NCBI GenBank assembly: GCA_017163975.1
Contig: JAFFSR010000136.1
Coordinates: 7,995,501-8,059,500, forward strand
Length of the DNA: 64,000 bases
Direction: 5' to 3'
DNA from: Anastatus disparis
Taxonomy: Eukaryota > Arthropoda > Insecta > Hymenoptera > Eupelmidae
In this document: positions 1 to 13,671 of the stretch, one piece after another
How the letters are laid out: the number at the start of each line of letters is the position of its first letter
Numbering within the stretch: the stretch's first letter is position 1
Made by a program: the position numbers and the translations under genes
Notes under the pieces: model-generated
Database searches by the model: none
Told to the model about the DNA's origin: nothing
The model's input: only the letters and a program-made list of their open reading frames with translations

Positions 1-3000
1 GCACATCTATTTATAAAATAAATAAACATTTAATGTAAGTGAATAATATATTTGATTAAAATAAATAATAATTTGCGCTTTCAAGAAGTTGATTTTGTAT
101 CGATTTCGAAAGAGCATATTCAAAAAGAATTCCTTTTTTTTTACTTTTAGAGATCCTTTTCTCAGTGAAGTTTTATCATTTAATTGACGAGAATTATAAT
201 TTTAAAAATACTATATGTTTTTTAATATTAGACTGTCTAAATATTTCAAAGTATATAAAATAATAACTATATATCAATATAACATATGCATTAACATAAA
301 TTTCAATCTTCTAAATATTTAACGAAACAACAAAGGGTTTTACACATTTTCAATAAATATTTTTTCAAAATTAAAATATATTGTAATAGAAAAAGATCAA
401 GCTTGTGGACAAAATACATCAGTTAAAAAAATTTTAAAAAATTCAACATAGTTTATAAATCCAAAAAAGTAAAAGTATTCAGAAAAGTTTGTTTTTTCAA
501 TGTTTATAAAAATGCGTAGATTTTCAGATATTGAAAAAAGTGTACTGTTAGTAAATGAGCTACTTAAGATACTTATTTTTTATTAAATGAACGAAACAAT
601 TTTTCAAGAATTATTACATGATTTGTATTTCTAATTACAAAAACAAAAATGCTAACGCATCTTAAATTTATTTTGTCTAACAAAATTCTAACAACATTAA
701 GATGAAAATGAAAAGTATACAATAGCAGTGCAATCTTTCATCAAGCGCGCGTGCTCAATTTTATTATAACCTCGTTTGCGTAAACAAGAAGCTTGGCACG
801 CTAGTCTAAAAGCTGTATACGAAGTATTTTCAATGGGATAGCCTAAATGACGTACGCTAGCTTGTATAGTGCTTCTATTATATATACATGTATGTTATTT
901 CGTGTCGACGAAACTGTAACGAGATGAGAAAGAAGAAAAAAAATATTAATCATAGAGTCAGAAGAGTATATCGATTCCTGATCACTTACTATCATAATCA
1001 TACTATAATAATAGTTTTCTTTTCTTTTTTTTTAGTTTCATCTGGATTTAATAGAAAGAATAATAAATTTCTAGAGCCTAAAATCTAATATGATTAACTT
1101 TTCCATATTAATTCTTCTTGGATTTATAACGAAGGTAAACTCTTGTCACTATTACGTTATACACGTTATTTCTTCTCTTTATGAATATACAGACGCGCGT
1201 GATCGTGATGCTGTTTTGTATCTTTTTAGTGGATTATATTGTATTATCTTTGCGTCAGTTTAGATATTGTATTTCGTGCCAGGGAAAATAATTTACTCAA
1301 CTTCGTTATATTTTTAACGAGAACACAACCAAATTAATTTTCTTATTTCGTTAATAATTTTTCTACTCTTGTTTAATAAATAGACTGCGTTAAGTTGATT
1401 TTGCTTTTTTTCTTTAATTAAAAATACACAAAGTAGTATATTAATGGAATAAGTTCTACATTCGTATAAATACTAAATTAATTACTGTTTCTGTATTTTT
1501 ATTTTTAGTTCAATAAAGATATATTGATCACGAAACCATAAGTTTTTTAATAAAGTTTTATTTTTTTACCGAATCACCCTGTATTATTTTTGTAATGCAT
1601 ACAGTATAAGGCATTGTTAATCAAAATTTGTATAATTAATGAGTATCGTATATAGTAAACTTGATCTCGAGAAAAATGAAAGTTATTTTTTTGAAATAAA
1701 TAATAAATATCGTTCCAATGAAATTTTTAATCAATCATATCATCCAACGCATTTATTTGATTATCCGTTTGTCAAAATCAATTATTTATATTGGTGCTTT
1801 TACATTCATTTGGATGAAGCCGAACAAAAAAATTACTTTCAGAAAAGAATAAAAAGTGATCAGTACACATTGAAAAAAGCATTACAAATCCCATATGTAC
1901 TAACATGCTAGAAATTTTCGATGACAAATTAATAGAGTCGACGAGCTAGCTTGTTAAATAAAGTAATGGTAGTTTCTGATGAAGCATTAGAATTTTCTCA
2001 CGTCGCGTATATACGTCCCCTACAAATCATAGCCTTTAATCTTTATTGCGCTGATGGATGCATCAGAGTTAACTATTGCGAGGGGGAGAGAGAGCAAATG
2101 GTCAACATTGCAACTCTCCTCCTTCTCCCCTTCCGATAGAAAGGGTCAGAATAAAAGAGAACACAGCATCAAGAGTAGTAGAAATGTGAACGTTTACCCC
2201 AAACATATAGTGCTGTACAACTAACAGTAACATAGCCTAGAGATGTTGGAAAGACACAAGAGCTACTTGGGTAAGGCTGTTGTTACTACTACAACAAGGT
2301 AGAAAGGATTCGTTCGTATAAGCGGCTTAAAGCTTTTCGAGACAAGCGACGTACTACTTCTCCTCCCCCGCCTACCCTTCAATGCGATTCTTTTTCTCAT
2401 TCTATCTCGAAGGCATTCAACATCAAGCTAGCCGTCTGAGAACATGTGTCTTTTCAGACAAGATGTAGATGGATTTGAGCTGGATTCCGACGAAAAGAAG
2501 ACATAAAAAGGATTGCGAGAATTTTAAAATAAAGAAAGAAAATGCGTTGGGTTAGTGTACGAGTTTAAAGCGTCAGATTGAAGAATAGAAAATGAATGTA
2601 AGCACCGAGTCAAAGTAAAAAAATAAAGTGGAAAGTTGTAATGAAAATTAAACATATGAAATGTAACAAAGTTAACTGGGTTAAGCATTTAATGTATTAA
2701 AAAAGATAAGTTTAAAAAAGTAAAAAGGATTAAAGCATGAGCAGGGGATCATTCAAAAAATGTTTAATTAATAATTTAATTAAATGAAATTTTATTTGCC
2801 AAGTAAGTTTGTGATATGAAAAAATTAATGAAATAAAATTTATCTCAGTAAACTTCAATTTTTTTCACTTTACATCATATTAAAAAAAAACATTTCAAAA
2901 AGAAAATGATAAAAATGAAAAATACCTTTTAAGACACGAAGAGAAGTTAAACGAACGTTTTTTTTCTTTTTAATTTTAAGTATTAAACAGGGGCCCGAGT

Positions 3001-6000
3001 TGTGCATTAGGATATAAAGACTGTAACTTTATTCTATATACTCTTGTAGCACTAGGAAAGTTCGTTACCAGATTCAATGATAATACACGCAAGGTCTACT
3101 TTTAGGTACTGCACTTGAGTGACATTCAAAATAATACAGTGTTAATTACATGTCGTCGCTCAAGTAATTACGTTAAAGGAAAATTCACACAAAAAAGACC
3201 ACCACTAAGCTAAATTGCGTTACCATAGAATTTTTATTTACGTTAAATGGTTTTTTTTTTAAATTTATATTAATTACAGTGACGTTCATGAACATTACGT
3301 TCTAATTTAAGATCAAATGAACGTTCACGGATTACTAATTATATAAGAAAAATATGAAAAAAAAGCGAATTTAAAATCTATTATACCTTATAATTATTTA
3401 TAAGATAGAGACATGAAAAATAGCTTAAAGAAATATCATTGTTAAATATATATCAATTTAGAAATATATTCAATAAAATCGACCATTTGATATAATTCAA
3501 TAAAATTTATAGAATAAAGATTAAAATAATCGCACGAAACGTCGTAAATATTTTTTTTAAATTCTAGATACCAATAATAAATTAATCAAAAAGCCATAAA
3601 AACATCTGGATCCCTTAAAAATTGGACATTCTAAAAAGAAACTGCTCCCTTCCTCCACACAAAAAAAAAGATAAAGTTTGAAAGCTCGCTTGAAAAGCCG
3701 CGTGGATCGTTAACTCGTCAATTTGTCAAAACGGCTTGCATCTTTCAAACTCAATATAGCAATACTAGAAGAGTAAAGATATAGATATACAGATGTATAT
3801 ATATGACATTCCTCCGAAGTGCTGAGCAATTACGCAGGGACGGTAGGACACGATATACGTACATATACAGCTATACAGAGTAGGAATTGCCTCTGCAAGC
3901 TCGTCAGAGAGAAGTATACGCAACGGCAGCTCGTATAATCGATGCATCCCTGCATAACGCTTACGTCACTGTCCATATAATCCCCATTCCTATCCTCTGC
4001 CGCTTTCTCTTTCTCTCTTACATTGCATATACATATGCATGTATTTTGGCGTTAGCTAGTATAGGATGGTATAGAGAGAAGGTCAGCAAAACGGTAGCCA
4101 ATCACCATAGAGATCCGATCGCCAGAAACGAGACTCGTATAATAGCGGACCTCCTGTGGGTACAGAAAATACATTTCACTCTCTGATTCGCTCTTTCTCT
4201 TTCACTCTAGATTTCATATACATTTATCTTCTCCTTCTCTCTCGTTTCTACTCTTCATATTGTTTTCCACGCTTATTTTACGTGCATTGCAACATTTGGC
4301 TTTATACAAAGTTTCACATAAAATTTCGTTATTTATTTCTGTTTGCAAACTGTAATATTACGTATTTCACTTTTTGAACTGAGTAAAAGGCTTTGCTTTC
4401 AAAGAGGGAACTTCATTAAATTTTAACATTAGCTCACCTAATTTTCATAATATTACCCCTTCATCATCAAAAATATTGTTATACCACTTTCGAAATCTTT
4501 TTTATGTTTCCAAATTTCATACTTTAAACAATACGTAATATTTATGAAGTTCAAAAACATATTTTATGAATAATCAAAAGACAAATTAAAATCTATTAGT
4601 AAAGTTACAAAAAGCTCGTTAAAAGATATCGTTGACAATATTAAATTCGTAAAATACTTAAAATATTAAAATGACATTAAAATTGATTAAAATTTTCCCG
4701 AAACATTACATGCATCGAGATAAATTATTTAATCTTCGTTTCAATGAATGAGTTTGGAATTAATTTAATCTTATGCAGTTTGAGCATTTGTTCGGTTTCT
4801 CGCGTGTATATATACGCTTGTTGTATATCCGTCTCTTGCAAAATTGAGTGAACGATACGAAGAGATACGTTATATCGATACATCGAAATCTGTATACATA
4901 TACGCAAACTTCACTTCGCGATCCCCGTAGCAAGCCACTGTTAGAGTTAGAGTTGGGATGGACTAATTAATCTTATCGTTAATTAATTTCCGTGACCAAT
5001 TTCGAGCAACTTCTCTCTTTCTCTCTAGCTTCTATATGGCCACTATCATCCCTCTTCTAAAGTGAAATTCATACCTGATGTTACCAACTAGAATCTATTT
5101 TTGGCTTAATTACTGGACGTTAAATGACAAATATTCAATAATCAAACCCATGAGATTTTAGTGCGAAGAATTATTGAAATTGTAGGAAAACAATTACACA
5201 TTCATTTATTATTTTAATTAATTACAGACTATTATAAGCTTTTATTATGTTAATTAAAAGATATCAAAGTATTTATTTTCGGTTAAACTATCATAAAAAG
5301 TAAATTACACGACTTAAAAAAAAAAAAACACTTTGAATCGAAATTATTTTATTTGTTATTTATTATTGACCGATAAGAATTCAATTAGATTAATTAATGT
5401 TTCAAGTCGTTTAGACTTATATCATAAGATTATATTATTAATATAAACGGAGTTGGTTTTTTGTTAGTCTTTTATTTTAAATACACGTGTAGAACTTGGC
5501 AAATTAACATAGAACGAAGATAGAATCACTAGATTGTAAAATAAAAAAAAATTAATTTTGTATATCACTAATTTTCATTTGTATAATCTTCAATGATTAA
5601 AATACTAGATTAAATAACATTCTTAATATAAAATTCATCAACCGATAATCCAGAAAAAGCCTGACGATATAAACTTAAGTCTATGCTTTTTTATGATAAT
5701 TCCCAAAAGTCAGGCGATCATTGTTTCACTGGCATGTAATTACGTATAAACCTTTTTCTAGCAACTGTTATCCATCCCTTATATCTCGCTTCCTTTATAA
5801 CACACGCACATATATAAATCGAAAGCAAGCCAGTGTGTTGGCCATGCATCTAGTAAAACGTAAATAATGTCCCTGTCATTCTCCTCTTGCATATAAGGTC
5901 TCATCGTTGTATATATAATATAAAAGAAGGAGGGAGAAATAAGGCTCTCCTCTTTGCTCCTTGAATTTTCCGCTAGCAAGAAGCAACGGTAATTCCCATC

Positions 6001-6929
6001 TGAGCTCCTTGCTTATACGCAAGTACTAGAAGATTTGCTTCTACACGTCCAAGCTTCTGTATGTATATAGCGCAGACTGCTGTGTCCTCTTTTAGTAATC
6101 CTCGGGCCAATGTGCATCTTGTGATTCATACGCGTATTACGTGAAGTAGAGGCTAAAACTATGATTAGTTACATAGTCTCTTCTTCTAGGTTGATGTAGC
6201 GTTACCGGAGTATGGAACTTTGACGACGGCTACGTATATGAAAAGCTTCCTTGGCTCAAAGCTTTTCCGATTAGCACCATATCATATATACACGTACATA
6301 GAGCCACCATCGGTTCCGCCCTTGAGAACGGAAAAGATGCATCGTTTCTAAGGGACATTGTTCACGCGAGCTTCTTAACGTCCTCTATACCAAGTTATGC
6401 GGAGGAAGTGTCAAATTTTAATCGATATTATGAGCCACTCGTCTTATATTTCAGACTTTATGATCTAGATTACGCTGTCGAATTTTAATGTTATTATAAC
6501 TTGTTAAAAGATTTATGTATTTTTTTATCATTAAAACTTTTTAACTTACTAAATATTTTACAGCAATAAACTACAAATATATGCATTAAAAAATTTACAT
6601 TTTAATAATGTAAAAATTTTTTTTTATTTCAAAAATGAAATCGATAGTTGAGTGTGCTTTCAGGTAACGATACCATTTATGAATATATCATTTTAAATAA
6701 AATGTTTTTTAATAATTAGGACGTAGGTTGAAAATTTTTTGAATTATTGAAATCATTATATTATATGAATTTGATACGATAATCATAAATTCATTGAGAT
6801 GATATTTCATTGAATTATAAATTATTAAAAAATTAGATTCGATCTATATGAAAAAAATATGATTTAGTAATATTTGAAAATTTAATAAAATCATTTAGGA
6901 AAATTTTATAAATTATACATATATAGATT
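1..6929. other. AT-rich noncoding DNA, no gene recognised
   Basis: No open reading frame here has recognisable protein motifs or a credible gene structure. The background is very AT-rich with poly-A and poly-T runs. GC-richer islands lie at about 2060-2540, 3640-4260 (CT-rich tracts and TATATAC steps) and 5760-6400. They could be regulatory DNA or exons too short to recognise, but nothing in them proves either. A small open frame at 1639-1911 was considered and not accepted. Confidence 0.6.
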
Positions 6930-7130
6930 GAGGTTGTTAGTGGCTCATTCGGTAGAGCGATGGATTCATAATCTCGAGGACCCGAGTTCGAATCCCGCTC
7001 TCGGCAACCGATTGATACAAGCATCACTGTACGTTACATATGCTTTGTTTACAAACACACTGAAAACCTCCGTCGCTAATTAGCATCGTATGACAGCACG
7101 AATACAGCGACGTTAAATAAAATAAAAAAA
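6930..7130 (+). repeat. tRNA-derived SINE, copy 1
   Basis: The head has a pol III box A (TGGCTCATTCGG) and box B (GAGTTCGAATCCC), about 45 bp apart as in a tRNA. The anticodon-loop position reads TTCATAA, suggesting a tRNA-Met(CAT)-like ancestor. The body ends in ACAGCGACGTTAAATAAA followed by an A-rich tail. The same roughly 200-bp unit recurs at 21056, 32683, 35067 (minus) and 40618 (split). It is a non-autonomous retroposon, not a working tRNA gene: the acceptor stem is not preserved and a long non-tRNA body follows. Confidence 0.9.
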
Positions 7131-7335
7131 ATTTTCAACTAATAAATGAATGTTTTTGGAGTATTTATTTTTATGCTTTATTAGCTGTGATCTATTTTTT
7201 TAATTAGATTAATTCAACAATCATCAAATTTATATTGAATAAATCCACTAATTATAAACTTAAAAATTTTAAACTTTATGAATTATTCAAAATATTAAAT
7301 CCTTAAAACAGAAAGCTTGCCTTATAATTCATATT
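7131..7335 (+). repeat. Dispersed repeat shared with 21260-21482
   Basis: The 200 bp after SINE copy 1 matches the 200 bp after SINE copy 2. Shared landmarks in the same order include TTTTATGCTTTATTAGCTGT, a TAATTCAACAAT stretch, and AAAACAGAAAGCTTGCCTTA. The other SINE copies lack this flank. It is either a 3' transduction carried by one SINE lineage or an older repeat into which both copies fall. Confidence 0.75.
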
Positions 7336-10300
7336 TTAATTCAGAAATAAAAAAATAATACAACTATTTGAAAAAAAAAATTTTTTCCATAAAAATTTTT
7401 TATTTCAAGAAAACAAAAATTGTCTAAAAATTTTAATTATGACAAAATTCAGCATTTGTAGTATAATCATTAAAATTTTTTTAATTATTCATATCTTTCG
7501 CTTCATATTACCAAAAAAACACTGTTCTGAATTTTAAAAAAATAAATACTGAAGTTTGTTTTAATATGTTATCATTGATTTATTTATATTAGTATTTTGG
7601 AAAAAAATGATTAAGAGAGAATAGAAAAAGATTTATTTGCTTACTATATTTGAATTTGATAATTTAAAAACAGAAAATTTTGTAAATTTTTTTAATCATT
7701 GTATTATACAAAACATACAATGATAATAATATTATTTGATCTAGATATTTGCTTTTGATTTTTAATAGAATATATTAAGATTGATGTAAATCTCTTAGAT
7801 ATTATCGATTCAGGCATTTTATTTAATTCTTAAATTCAAATATAAATAAAAACAATTTTAGCTTAATAAATTTATATAATCTATCCCGAAAAATGTAACA
7901 ATATTTCTTATTAATTTGTACTTAATCTTTTTACAAAATCCACTATCTAGAAAAATATGAGTCACTTTGAAGTCAAGTTTGAATTATGCTATAAACAAAA
8001 ATGGTACGAGTTGTGAAAGTAATAGAACTACAGACGCATAAAATATTTTAATTTCATGGTATTCAGCACGCAATGACAGATATAAATTTTCTTTTCTCTT
8101 TGCTGTTAGGTAGCTCTATGAGACTACATTTTCATTTCACTGGAAATCTTGCTTTAAAAGTAAGAGCTTTGCCTTGATCGCGATAAAATATCATTCAAAC
8201 ACAATATTCTTCATTCAACACGCTTGTAGTTACATGATAATTGGCTATACATATGTTGCGCAGCAACTACTAATAAATTGTGCGTGGACATAGGTGTGCA
8301 TGCGTGCGTGCATGCACGCGTGTGTTGAAGATGGAGAAAGCTAAAAATTAATTATATAATTCAATAATGTTATTTTCTATTTTATCATACCAAATTTTTT
8401 TTATATCAAATGTTTAAGCGACTTCAAAGGTCATTTATTTCATCTTGTAGATAAAATTATTATATACAATTATAAAAAAAAAATTTTACTATATTGGAGT
8501 AGATGGATAAAGTTAAAAATTTTCATAGTAATATAAACATTTTTTTTTAACTTTTTTGAGCATTATTTTTACATAAAAAATAAAAATAAGAATTTTCATG
8601 CGATATTTTTATCAAAGTAGTCATTCAGAAAAGGATCATGCAAAGTTAACACGAAATGCCAAGATATTTGAAGAGAGTCGAACAATTTTTTTACAGACTG
8701 GTGTAGGAATACTTTTTATTTAATTTACTTTGAATTAAGGAAGAATATTGTTAATCTCTAAAGAGTGATGAATAAGGGAGACCGAGGCTAGTATTAACAC
8801 TTTTAAAAAAAGTATCTCTATTTTTGAATCTACGTATTTTTTTAGTATTCCGCCTATCGTATATATTAGTGATTTACTTCAGCTATGATTTAGTGCAGGA
8901 ATTTTAAAAAAATCATCAATAGATTTTTTTTGGAGAGGGATTATAAAAAAAGTTTGTATGTTAATATCTATCCCGCGTTCAGGGTAAGTATTAACATTGT
9001 ATATATCCAAGTAACAAATGAAATATAATAAGCAAAAAAGATAAAAAAAATGATATTTTCATCTTTTTTGAAAGTAAAAATAACATAAGATAATTTTAAT
9101 TTTATTAAATACATAGAATAAAATAAAAAATGAGCATATATGTGAAAATTTTCTAGTTTCTGTCAAAAAATCGCTACATCGCATGCTTTCCTCTGCGATG
9201 TACTGCAAGGTACTGAAAATGTTTTCATAACAAAGGCAATTATATTAAACGTATAAAGTCAACTACCTGTAGGACTGTTTGTGTCGCTTGAAATTGACTG
9301 TTAATTCTTACCCACATTACTTTTCGCCCTGATTTCTCCTACTTCACTCCCGAATTTAAAAGTGGAAGGAATTTTTTAACTTTAGCCTATTTTTCGAATA
9401 ATCAAAGTGGTCATTATTGTTGAACTATAGGAATTCTGCCATCTGGTCTTTTCTGTTTTCCGTCATTATTCTGTAGATTTATCTTAACTCTTATGCTCAC
9501 TTTTTTATTTTTGGGAAATATTTACTTCCTCTTTGGTTATCATTCGATATGTTTATCATATGTCTTGGATTTACCGCATCTTGTTCGATATCGACTTCTG
9601 CATTGAATGATTGACCTTTGTTAATGTTTAGCATTCTCAAGAATATGCCATTTCTAGTCTTTCTCCTTGTTCCTTGTTACTTGGCTTCTAACATGTTTTA
9701 TTATTTGCTACCAGTTGACTATAATTATTTGCTGGTCAACAAATCCATAAATCTACTTTATATTACTTTTTATACACCGAGGGTTATTCAGAAGATCCTT
9801 GATAATAATTCATACTTATCTTTGTAAGCATCATTCGGTACCTTCGGAACCTCATTTCCTGTGTTAAGGATTCCTTTTATCTCTTAAATCTCTCAATTAT
9901 TCCTCCACGTGTATCTCCAATCAATGACATCAGTCACATTACAATTGATAAGGGATGATATTTGAAGAAAAGGACAGGTTATACTTCAGAGCGCTGGTGC
10001 TGGAGTCACATCCGAAAAATATATACTTCCTCCACGTGCGATTCGAATTTCTTTTAGTTTTATTTTATACTTGATTTGATTGTACCATGGCCATAAGTAA
10101 CCTGCAATATACTAAAATGGTCAGAGAATCACAGCTTTTTACGAGATTCTACTCTTGAATATTTTTTTTATTTTCACTCTGTCTCGAGCTGAACAGTGAT
10201 GAAGTTGTAGAAAAATGCACTAAAGTGTATATAAAATTTAAATAATAAAATTTATTAACTCGAACAATAAAAAATAATGGAAAATATAAAAGTTTTTAAT

Positions 10301-12815
10301 ATTACTATACTTAAAAGCTAAATATTTTCTTTTTTGTCTAATTAAACCTTAAAATAATAAATAAAATTTTACATCAAAATATGCTGTACAGTATCCCTTG
10401 AAATGTGGCTATTAATAATAGTTATATAAAAAAATAAACATTATAAATAAAATGATAATCTTTTAAATGTTTTGTTATTCATAATAAAAATTTTAGCTTT
10501 TAAAATTTTGAAAAAACCTCACATTTAGAATCATATTGTATATTTTTTAAAATCAGTTTAAGTGGATTTCAATTTAATAAAATATTGCACAGATTATACA
10601 GATAGTTAATCAAAAAGTAGTTTATTTGTAAAACTATTATTTATTTATTTTCAATTAATAATCAAATAGAGTAACATTGAAAATAAATTTAAATTTTTAA
10701 TTGAAACACAGAAATCAAATAAAAGAAATTTATTTATTGTTGAAAAATTCAAAATATATCCTTCTCTTTAAAAGGATATGAAATATCAACATTAAAGTTT
10801 TTCAAATTTTTGAATTTCATTTCAAAACTTTTGAAAATATTTCTACGTGCCGTCCATTCATTTTATATAAAGAAATGGTCTCCATGGAAAAGTTTTCAAA
10901 AATTTTGAAATAAAATTGAAAAAAAAAAAACTTGAAAATGTAAATCATGTATACCCAATAACATCTCCTTAAAAATAAAATATATTTCCATGATTTGCTT
11001 GTTATATCCAATTCTTTTCTTTAGATTTCAATACATCGTTCAAGTATTGCTTTATTAAAATAAAAATACAGCAACATATATATACAAAAGCAACTAACAA
11101 GCACACTTACACACACGTTACAGAAAAAAGTTCTTTAACAAAACTCAACGTTAGAGCTTAGAACTAACAGCGTTTAACAGTTGATATACGAGGCCACGAG
11201 ACATCTGCTGCCGTGTGCGCATTGTTTTGTACCTAACGCTTTACTCCTCCGCTCATCCATTTGCGACATGTACACACAAAAGGCTGCAAAAGCATGTTAA
11301 GTATTTTGCACAGCCATAGAGTTTCCGTTGCACATGCAATTCCGCGACAAAAGCTCGATATATAAACGTTATTCTATAAACCGTATGATAGTAGAGGTTT
11401 TAGTTATCTATATAATTTTTATATACACATGTATATGTATATACGAATGAAGCTTATTTATCATTGGCTTTATACAACGATACACTAACAACTCGTATAC
11501 GCGAGTTTTGAGGTGCCTCGGGCGTGTTAACGTTGTTTTCAATGATTTTTATCATGCTCACGCTTACCTCGTAATATAATGCACAATCTTTCTTACAAAG
11601 AAAAGACCTTTTTCTTATAATGCGTTCCACACTCACATATGTATATGTATATATTTAAAGGGCGGGTGGCGCAAAAAGCCGTCTCATTATAAAAATGACG
11701 TTGCGTGTGTTCTCGACGTTGTTGTCGTCGAGTGAATTGAAAATTTATATAAGAAAGGAAGAAAAAAAAAAGAATAAGTATAACTCATGAGGGTAAGTGT
11801 TGGCTTGATATGCATGCTGTTGTTGTTTTTTTTTCTCGATCATTTACATATTGCGAGCGTGAGGACAAAAAATGTTGAGTTTAAGATATAAAAGGATTTT
11901 TCATGATGTGCATGCCTTGAAGTGGAATTATCGTGTGTGTTTACTTATTTAATTTTTTTTTCTCTTTTTTTTGTAAATAACACGAGAACAAAGTTTTATA
12001 TAAATTTTTAGTCTATGGGGTAGATAAGGCGAAATTCCTGTTATTGAAAACTTTACTACAAAAGCAGGAAAAAAAGACTGTAGTTTATGGTTTAAAATTT
12101 ATGGTTTTGCTTACTTCGAACGTAGTTATGGAAAAATTCAATTTTTACAATTTCAAAATACTTTTTCAATGTTATTGAGGTAATTCATATAAAATGAAAC
12201 ATTCCAATAAATTTTTAAAATTATATTAATTTTTTCGATTAAAATATGAATTTTTATCAATGTTTCAATTTTGGAAATATTGACAGGATCAATTAATAAA
12301 TTAATTGATTATAAAATTGAAATATCTTTTTCCACAAATCAGATTCCTTATATTCTGCTATTTTATGATATTAAACATTTAATTAATAAAAAATTAATTG
12401 GAAAATCTATTTTTTCAGTAATTGGTTATAAGTAGATAAAATAATGAATTTCTGGAATATGTATTTTTTAAACTTTTAATTGTATAAAATTCTTAATTGA
12501 AATATTTTATTGATTCAATTTTTGACCATGCAACTGATTAATTTAAACATCTACAGAATAAAAAAAGTTATGAATTTTGTCGATTCCAATGAAATTATAA
12601 CATGTTCACAAAATACAGAACCATATGTGTATATTGATACAATTAATAAATAATAAATTTAAAAAAACTTCAAAGTGAAAGCAAATACATAATGTAAACG
12701 CAATGATTTGTTAAAAATGAAAATTACTAAAATATTCATCACCAGCATTAAGTCAACGATGAACGTTAAAAGGATTCGCGGCCCCTAGTTACTTTCTAAT
12801 GTGTACATACATATA

Positions 12816-12816
<1 letters not shown>

Positions 12817-12862
<46 letters not shown>
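12817..12862. repeat. (TA)n microsatellite
   Basis: An uninterrupted alternating TA run of about 45 bp. Simple sequence, likely length-polymorphic. Confidence 0.95.
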
Positions 12863-12864
<2 letters not shown>

Positions 12865-13644
12865 TTGAAAGCTTAAAAAAACGCCAAAGGGTTAAAAGTA
12901 AAGTGCAAAAGGGACCGCATGATAAAGGGAAACTCTATTTTCGACATTAAGTTTCGAGAACACCAGTAAAATAGTTCTTGATTTTCCCCTTTTACATTAA
13001 GATTGGTGTAGAATAATAACATCGCCAAAGATGCTGTGATGTTGCTGTCTGAAAATCTCATGACGAAGTTTCTATTAGTAAATATGAAAGCAGGCAAAAC
13101 GATGCTTTTAGCCCCTTAAATTTTTAATTTATTGGTAATTAAAAGAGAATTATTAAATCAGCTTTAAAGAAAGAAATAAAGTTTTATACAACTATAAAAA
13201 TAAAGAATTTATTAATTTTTCAAGTATTTTTTTCAATTTTCTTTCGCAAGTACGAGTTGTACATGTCATTTTAACTAATAATTAAATTCACCTACAATAT
13301 AAAAAAAAAATTCTCTCTTATAGTAAAATAAAAAATTCAAACGAATTACTTTGATCATACCTGCATGCACAAGTGCACGAAAAAAAAGTCTGAAAATAAA
13401 AAAATTACGTTAATAATTTCTTATTGACTTACTTCTGTATACTCAAGCGGTGGTGCGTATACGTCTAAAAGCCACTTACTCGGCGCGAAAGCCGAAACTT
13501 TTAAGGGTTATATATAATAGGTATAACACAAAAAAAGAAAATATACTAAAAAGCTTGCAAAGAAAAAGGAGAAAAAAAAGAGAAAAGAAATATGGCAAGA
13601 GTCTTATAAGTTGGTAAAGAAAGAGAGGGGTAATATTTGAAAAT

Positions 13645-13671
13645 GTATATGTATATATATATATATATATT
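13645..13671. repeat. (TA)n microsatellite
   Basis: A short alternating TA tract beside a GA-rich island. Confidence 0.9.

Noticed and set aside
1639..1911. 90-codon open frame
   Set aside because: Has an ATG and a mixed composition but no recognisable domain, no partner exon and no clear promoter; the upstream CACCCTGTA may be a decayed transposon end. Not enough to call a gene.
6930..7005. tRNA gene
   Set aside because: Box A and box B are present, but the unit recurs with a 200-bp body and A-rich tail and lacks a proper acceptor stem; it is a SINE head.
9530..9541. miR-9-like start TCTTTGGTTATC
   Set aside because: Only 12 bases match and the surrounding sequence does not fold into the expected hairpin arm; likely chance.
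9300..9840. Possible decayed coding region
   Set aside because: Composition is less skewed, but reading both strands gave frequent stops and no recognisable motif.
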